A stretch of 15,750 nt of DNA from Bryobacterales bacterium (GTDB taxonomy: Bacteria; Acidobacteriota; Terriglobia; Bryobacterales; Bryobacteraceae), in the NCBI GenBank assembly GCA_003164075.1, contig PLRZ01000749.1, forward strand, positions 1 to 15,750, written 5' to 3'. Below, one piece after another: positions 12,282 through 15,750 of the stretch (its first letter is position 1; each line of letters starts with the position of its first letter). The notes below the pieces were generated by a model that was not told the origin of the DNA, made no database searches, and saw only the letters and a list, made by a program, of their open reading frames with translations. A program made the position numbers and the translations under genes.

Positions 12282-13304
12282 CTACCCTCTCACAGTCTCC
12301 CGGCCGCCATAATTCTTCTCATAGTAAGTGCGATACTCTCCGCTGCGCACGCGCTCGATCCATGGCGAGTGGGAGCGGTACCAGTCGATGGTGCGGGCCA
12401 GGCCGGTCTCGAAATCCATGAGCGGCTGCCATCCCGTTTCGCGCATCAGTTTCTCGCTGGAAAGGGCATAGCGCCGGTCGTGGCCCGGACGGTCGGTGAC
12501 GTATTGAATCAGGCTCTCGGGCTTGCCGGTGAGAGCCAGCACCTGGCGCACCACGTCCATATTCGGCAGCGACCGGTTGCCGCCGATGTTATAGATTTCG
12601 CCGTCATGGCCGCCGCGCAATACCGCCAGGATGCCGCGGCAATGGTCGTCGACATACAGCCAGTCGCGCACCTGTTGGCCATCGCCGTATACCGGCAGCG
12701 AGCGGTCTTCCAGGGCGTTCGAGATCATCAGGGGAATCAGTTTTTCGGGGAACTGGTAAGGCCCATAGTTATTCGATGCCCTGGTAATGACTACCGGCAT
12801 CTTATAAGTGACGAAGTAAGATCGCGCCAGCAGGTCCGACCCCGCTTTGGAGGCCGAGTACGGGCTGCTGGGGTTCAGCGGGTAGTTTTCGCCGGCTTCA
12901 AGCGGAGCCTCGAGACTGCCGTAGACCTCGTCCGTGGAGACGTGCAGGAAGCGCCCCAGACGGTGCTTACGGGCCCCTTCGAGCAGCGTAAAAGTGCCGC
13001 GAAGGTTGGTTTGTATCACCGGCTCCGGCGAGAGAATGCTGCGGTCCACGTGCGATTCGGCGGCGAAATGCACTACGGCATCGGGCCTCTCTTCCGCCAG
13101 CAGGGAATCCACCAGGGCATGGTCGCAAATATCGCCCTGCACGAAACGATATCGAGGATCGTTTTCGATGGAGGTCAGATTTTCCAGGTTCCCCGCGTAA
13201 GTCAACCTATCGAGGTTGACTACCTGTGTTTCCGTCTCGCCGATGACCATGCGGACGAAGGCCGACCCGATGAATCCAGCGCCGCCGGTAACTAGAATTT
13301 TCAC
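12282..13304 (-). CDS. rfbB: dTDP-glucose 4,6-dehydratase
   Basis: This 340-residue extended SDR enzyme converts dTDP-glucose to dTDP-4-keto-6-deoxyglucose with bound NAD, the second step of dTDP-rhamnose and related sugar pathways. GGAGFIG at 7-13 binds [17 protein letters not shown] (30-43) is diagnostic of RmlB, as is [10 protein letters not shown] (81-90). The catalytic STDEVYG (123-129; Asp125, Glu126) and YSASK (149-153) are intact. [17 protein letters not shown] (175-191) and [11 protein letters not shown] complete the substrate site. Full length for the family. It starts at a GTG with GGAG 5 bp upstream, 30 bp after the rfbC stop. Confidence 0.95.
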   Translation of the reverse strand: MKILVTGGAGFIGSAFVRMVIGETETQVVNLDRLTYAGNLENLTSIENDPRYRFVQGDICDHALVDSLLAEERPDAVVHFAAESHVDRSILSPEPVIQTNLRGTFTLLEGARKHRLGRFLHVSTDEVYGSLEAPLEAGENYPLNPSSPYSASKAGSDLLARSYFVTYKMPVVITRASNNYGPYQFPEKLIPLMISNALEDRSLPVYGDGQQVRDWLYVDDHCRGILAVLRGGHDGEIYNIGGNRSLPNMDVVRQVLALTGKPESLIQYVTDRPGHDRRYALSSEKLMRETGWQPLMDFETGLARTIDWYRSHSPWIERVRSGEYRTYYEKNYGGRETVRG

Positions 13305-13334
13305 AGGTTCTCCACTTCGGACTCAGCCGTAGCT

Positions 13335-13922
13335 CTATTTTTTCTGGGTTTCCCAATCGTAATTGATCGACGCATCGTCGTATGGCAAGCGTCCTTCGTC
13401 CTGGGGATTGTAGAACCGGTCGGTCATATAGACCAGTAGTGCGTCCTGATTGCCGATGATCTTGTACCCGTGGGCGACTCCCGGCGGAATCAGCACCTGC
13501 CAGGGCCGCATAGGGCCCAGGTACAGCGTATTACGCGCGCCGAAAGTGGGTGACCCAAGCCGCAGGTCCGCCAGCACCACCTGAAAAAGTCCCGTGACGG
13601 GCGTCCAGCAATCGGTCTGATGCAGATGGAAATGAAAAGCTTTGATGGTACCGCGATAGTTCATGGCCGCCGAGACCTGGCTGCGCTCGGGCGGGAAACC
13701 GGCGGCCAACCCGTGGCCGATGCGTTGGATTTCCAGGAAGAACCCGCGGTCGTCGGGATACACGGTGTAGGGCTGCAGACGCACGCCGGCGATCAGGTCG
13801 GGGGCGTCCACGCGGCCGATTACCGCACCGATGCCTTTGTCGTTCGCGGGATAGGCGAGTTGCAGTTCGCCGGAGGACGCGATGATTCGCGCCGCGGCCT
13901 GGGGAGTGGATTGGACCGCCAT
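13335..13922 (-). CDS. rfbC: dTDP-4-dehydrorhamnose 3,5-epimerase family protein (divergent)
   Basis: This 195-residue cupin-fold enzyme starts at ATG 13922, which shares one base with the rfbA stop (TGATG); the longer upstream extension is rfbA sequence in another frame. RmlC landmarks are present: YPDDRGFFLEI (55-65), YRGTIKAFHFH (89-99, with the catalytic-position His97), LRLGSPTFGARNTLYLG (120-136), IPPGVAHGYKI (145-155), and the end EGRLPYDDASINYDW. The segment that usually contains QGKLV with a catalytic Lys instead reads TDCWTPV (103-109). This is a recognised divergent branch, so epimerase activity or exact substrate may differ. The neighbours rfbA and rfbB support the dTDP-sugar pathway. 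Confidence 0.82.
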   Translation of the reverse strand: MAVQSTPQAAARIIASSGELQLAYPANDKGIGAVIGRVDAPDLIAGVRLQPYTVYPDDRGFFLEIQRIGHGLAAGFPPERSQVSAAMNYRGTIKAFHFHLHQTDCWTPVTGLFQVVLADLRLGSPTFGARNTLYLGPMRPWQVLIPPGVAHGYKIIGNQDALLVYMTDRFYNPQDEGRLPYDDASINYDWETQKK

Positions 13923-14665
13923 CAGGCCTGCACCATACGTTCTTGTGCGGTCACGGACTGGGCCACCAGATTGGCCGCGCGCAGCAGAGAGTCGAACGTC
14001 CCGGCGTCGGTCCACCAGCCCTCCAGATATGAAAATGTCATGTTGCCTTCGCGGATGTAGGCGTTGTTGACATCGGTAATCTCGAGCTCTCCGCGGTGCG
14101 AGGGCACCAGCGTGTGGATCTTGTCGAATACCGTGGCGTCATACATGTAGACGCCCGTCACCGCGAGGTTCGATTTCGGATGGGTGGGCTTCTCCTCGAT
14201 CCCCACCACCTTGCCGCCGGAGACATCAGCCACGCCGAACCGCTCCGCGTCGTTCACTTCCTTGAGAAGAATGTGGGCGCCGGATTCCTGCGCCTGAAAC
14301 TTCTCGGCAGCCCCGCGAATATCGCGCTCGATGATGTTATCGCCCAGCACCACGCAGATCTTTTGCCCATCGGCGAAATGTTGCGCCAACGCCAGCGCGT
14401 CGGCGATTCCGCCTTCGCCTTCCTGGTAAGTGTAGTTGATGTGCTTCAGCCCGAATTCCTTGCCGTTGGCCAGCAGGCGCAGAAAATCGCCCGAGTTTCT
14501 GCCGCCGGTGACGACCATGATATCCCGGATGCCGGCATCCACCAGCGTCTGAATCGGGTAGTAGATCATGGGCCGGTCGTAAATGGGCAGCAGATGTTTG
14601 TTGGTGATTTTAGTCAGCGGAAACAGCCTGCTCCCCGTCCCGCCCGCGAGCACGATGCCCTTCAT
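13922..14665 (-). CDS. rfbA: Glucose-1-phosphate thymidylyltransferase
   Basis: This 247-residue nucleotidyltransferase makes dTDP-glucose from dTTP and glucose-1-phosphate, the first pathway step. The signature AGGTGSRLFPLTKITNKHLL (7-26) contains the phosphate loop and catalytic Lys23. YQEGEGGIADAL (80-91) binds the sugar nucleotide, LGDNII (107-112) carries metal-binding Asp109, VVGIEEKP (153-160) and EGWWTDAGTFDSL (215-227, Asp220) complete the site. It is shorter than the ~290-residue E. coli enzyme because it lacks the C-terminal helical extension that makes the allosteric site, as in the 'short' RmlA group. First gene of the operon rfbA-rfbC-rfbB-glycosyltransferase; a TATGAT box lies 8 bp before the ATG. 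Confidence 0.93.
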   Translation of the reverse strand: MKGIVLAGGTGSRLFPLTKITNKHLLPIYDRPMIYYPIQTLVDAGIRDIMVVTGGRNSGDFLRLLANGKEFGLKHINYTYQEGEGGIADALALAQHFADGQKICVVLGDNIIERDIRGAAEKFQAQESGAHILLKEVNDAERFGVADVSGGKVVGIEEKPTHPKSNLAVTGVYMYDATVFDKIHTLVPSHRGELEITDVNNAYIREGNMTFSYLEGWWTDAGTFDSLLRAANLVAQSVTAQERMVQA

Positions 14666-14725
14666 AAGCCTTCATCATACAATACCGGTCCGGCCGCCCG
14701 GCAAAACCGGTTAGAATACCCTTAA
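14666..14725. promoter_or_regulatory. Divergent promoter region between rfbA and the cupin gene
   Basis: In 60 bp there is a minus-strand -10-like TATGAT (14674-14679), 8 bp before the rfbA ATG, and a plus-strand TAGAAT (14712-14717), 8 bp before the cupin ATG. Two copies of the palindrome ACCGGT (14684-14689 and 14706-14711), 22 bp apart, lie between them, each beside one of the -10 boxes. This is a plausible paired operator. No good -35 is seen for either; TTGCCG lies 19 bp from TATGAT. Confidence 0.4.
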
Positions 14726-15049
14726 ATGACGCACTACGATTGGAATCGACTGACGCCCGAACAACTGAATCCGAAGATCACCCGCAAGGCGATCCACAGC
14801 GGGAATATGACCATCGCACGCCTGGAATTGCAGAAGGACGCGCAGGTTGACGAGCACAGCCATCACAACGAGCAAATCACCATGGTGGAACGCGGCGCGC
14901 TGAAGTTTTCCATCGACGGTGGCCATACAGTGGTGCGCGGGGGCGAGACGCTGGTGATCCCGCCGGACGTGTCGCACGGCGTAGTGGCGCTGGAAGATAC
15001 CGTGGTATTCGACGTATTCGCGCCCTCGCGCGACGACTGGCCCCGCTAA
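14726..15049 (+). CDS. Small cupin-domain protein
   Basis: This 107-residue single-domain cupin has motif 1 in EHSHHNEQITMVERGALKF (43-61), with metal ligands His44, His46 and Gln50 or Glu49. Motif 2 is GETLVIPPDVSHGVVALED (73-91), with His84. It is probably a metal-binding cytoplasmic protein; substrate or regulatory ligand unknown. No signal peptide. The gene is divergent from rfbA, and its stop is 2 bp before the amtB start, so the two are co-transcribed. It could be an isomerase, a dioxygenase or a small sensor protein; the sequence does not decide. No Shine-Dalgarno sequence precedes the ATG. Confidence 0.8.
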   Translation: MTHYDWNRLTPEQLNPKITRKAIHSGNMTIARLELQKDAQVDEHSHHNEQITMVERGALKFSIDGGHTVVRGGETLVIPPDVSHGVVALEDTVVFDVFAPSRDDWPR

Positions 15050-15051
15050 CG

Positions 15052-15750
15052 ATGAAATTAGCCCAACGCGGTTTGAACGCTCTTTCGCTGTCGACGTTGT
15101 TCGCGGCGATGGCAGTTGCCCAAGCGAATGGGCCTGACGTTACGAAGCGCCTCGACGCACTGGAAAAGGCCACCCGGGCCGCGCAGATGTCCGGCGATAA
15201 CGCCTGGATGCTGACCTGTTCGGCGCTGGTCCTGATGATGACGGCCCCCGGCCTGGCGCTATTCTATTGCGGCCTGGTGCGCCGCAAGAATGTGCTCTCC
15301 ACCATGATGCACGGCTTCGCCCTGATGGGTGTGGTGACCATCCTGTGGGCGGTGGTGGGCTATAGCCTGACGTTTTCCGAAGGCTCGCCGTTTCTGGGCG
15401 GACTGCGCTATCTGTTCCTGAACGGCGTGGGCGCCGATCCCAATGCCGATTACGCCGCCACCATTCCGCAGCAGACGTTCATGGTGTACCAGTTGATGTT
15501 CGCCATCATCACACCGGCCTTGATCTGCGGGGCCTTCGCCGAGCGCATGCGGTTTTCGGCCATGCTGCTGTTCATGACGCTGTGGATGTTCCTGGTGTAC
15601 TTCCCCATGGCGCACATGGTGTGGGGCAAAGGCGGTTTTCTGAACGGCGCCCTCGGCGGCCGGTTCCCCGCCTGGGATTTCGCGGGAGGCACGGTGGTCC
15701 ACATCACCTCCGGCGTTTCGGCGCTGGTGTGCGCGCTGTATATGGGCAAG
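15052..15750 (+). CDS. amtB: Ammonium transporter AmtB, N-terminal 233 residues (runs off the window)
   Basis: This is an Amt/Mep/Rh-family inner-membrane ammonium channel. Residues 1-25 look like the cleaved signal peptide known for E. coli AmtB (…LSLSTLFAAMAVAQA). Then come a short periplasmic segment and the first membrane helices: WMLTCSALVLMMTAPGLALF with CGLVRRKNVLSTMM, the classic first-helix motif. Key channel residues are present: the Phe gate in QLMFAIITPALICGAFAERM, the recruitment-site Trp in MAHMVWGKGGF, and Asp and the first pore His in WDFAGGTVVHITSG. The second half, with the other pore His, lies beyond 15750. It follows the cupin gene by 2 bp with no visible Shine-Dalgarno sequence. 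Confidence 0.95.
   Translation, partial: MKLAQRGLNALSLSTLFAAMAVAQANGPDVTKRLDALEKATRAAQMSGDNAWMLTCSALVLMMTAPGLALFYCGLVRRKNVLSTMMHGFALMGVVTILWAVVGYSLTFSEGSPFLGGLRYLFLNGVGADPNADYAATIPQQTFMVYQLMFAIITPALICGAFAERMRFSAMLLFMTLWMFLVYFPMAHMVWGKGGFLNGALGGRFPAWDFAGGTVVHITSGVSALVCALYMGK

Overview
The window is high-GC bacterial DNA. Its gene content and its intergenic repeats suggest an acidobacterium of the Solibacter type: sequences translating to LPDGRGSD-like strings, 'cacagataaacacggatga'-type repeats, and a mix of glycosyltransferases, DUF3108 and VTT proteins. The lineage is inferred from recognition only; no 16S or other marker gene is present.

Most of the window (about 1805-14665, all on the minus strand) is one cell-surface polysaccharide locus in three blocks. 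Block 1, read from 14665 down to 11219, is rfbA - rfbC - rfbB (dTDP-sugar synthesis) followed by a family-4 glycosyltransferase, and ends at a perfect 30-bp inverted repeat that looks like a terminator. Block 2 (10702-8331) holds two more glycosyltransferases. Block 3 (7473-1805) is a tightly coupled run with 1-12 bp gaps or ATGA overlaps: a glycosyltransferase that is a close duplicate of the last gene of block 2, a periplasmic DUF3108 protein, a glycosyltransferase-methyltransferase fusion, an ABC-2 polysaccharide-export permease with an extra N-terminal beta-rich domain, and a VTT/DedA-like membrane protein. Together they would make a dTDP-deoxysugar, assemble and methylate a glycan, and export it. 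No RmlD reductase, no export ATPase and no polymerase or ligase is visible here.

Two long non-coding stretches interrupt the locus. The first (7474-8330) holds a decayed PemK/MazF toxin fragment cut off by a 172-bp element with 36-bp inverted termini. The second (10703-11218) is a pile-up of dispersed-type intergenic repeats. A short CCGTYAGGGAGC core is shared by palindromic elements in both stretches, with a looser version near 1020.

On the left are a frame-disrupted gene end (+), a secreted HExxH metallopeptidase (-) and a VapBC toxin-antitoxin pair (-) with a 14-bp palindromic operator over its probable -10 box. On the right, divergent from rfbA, are a small cupin and the first 233 codons of an AmtB ammonium transporter (+).

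Several start codons have a -10-like hexamer only 5-11 bp upstream and no clear Shine-Dalgarno sequence, which suggests leaderless transcripts. I see no tRNA, rRNA, CRISPR array or intact insertion sequence. I did not find a convincing wholly new system; the most unusual items are the permease domain fusion, the duplicated glycosyltransferases with toxin debris between them, and the shared palindrome family.
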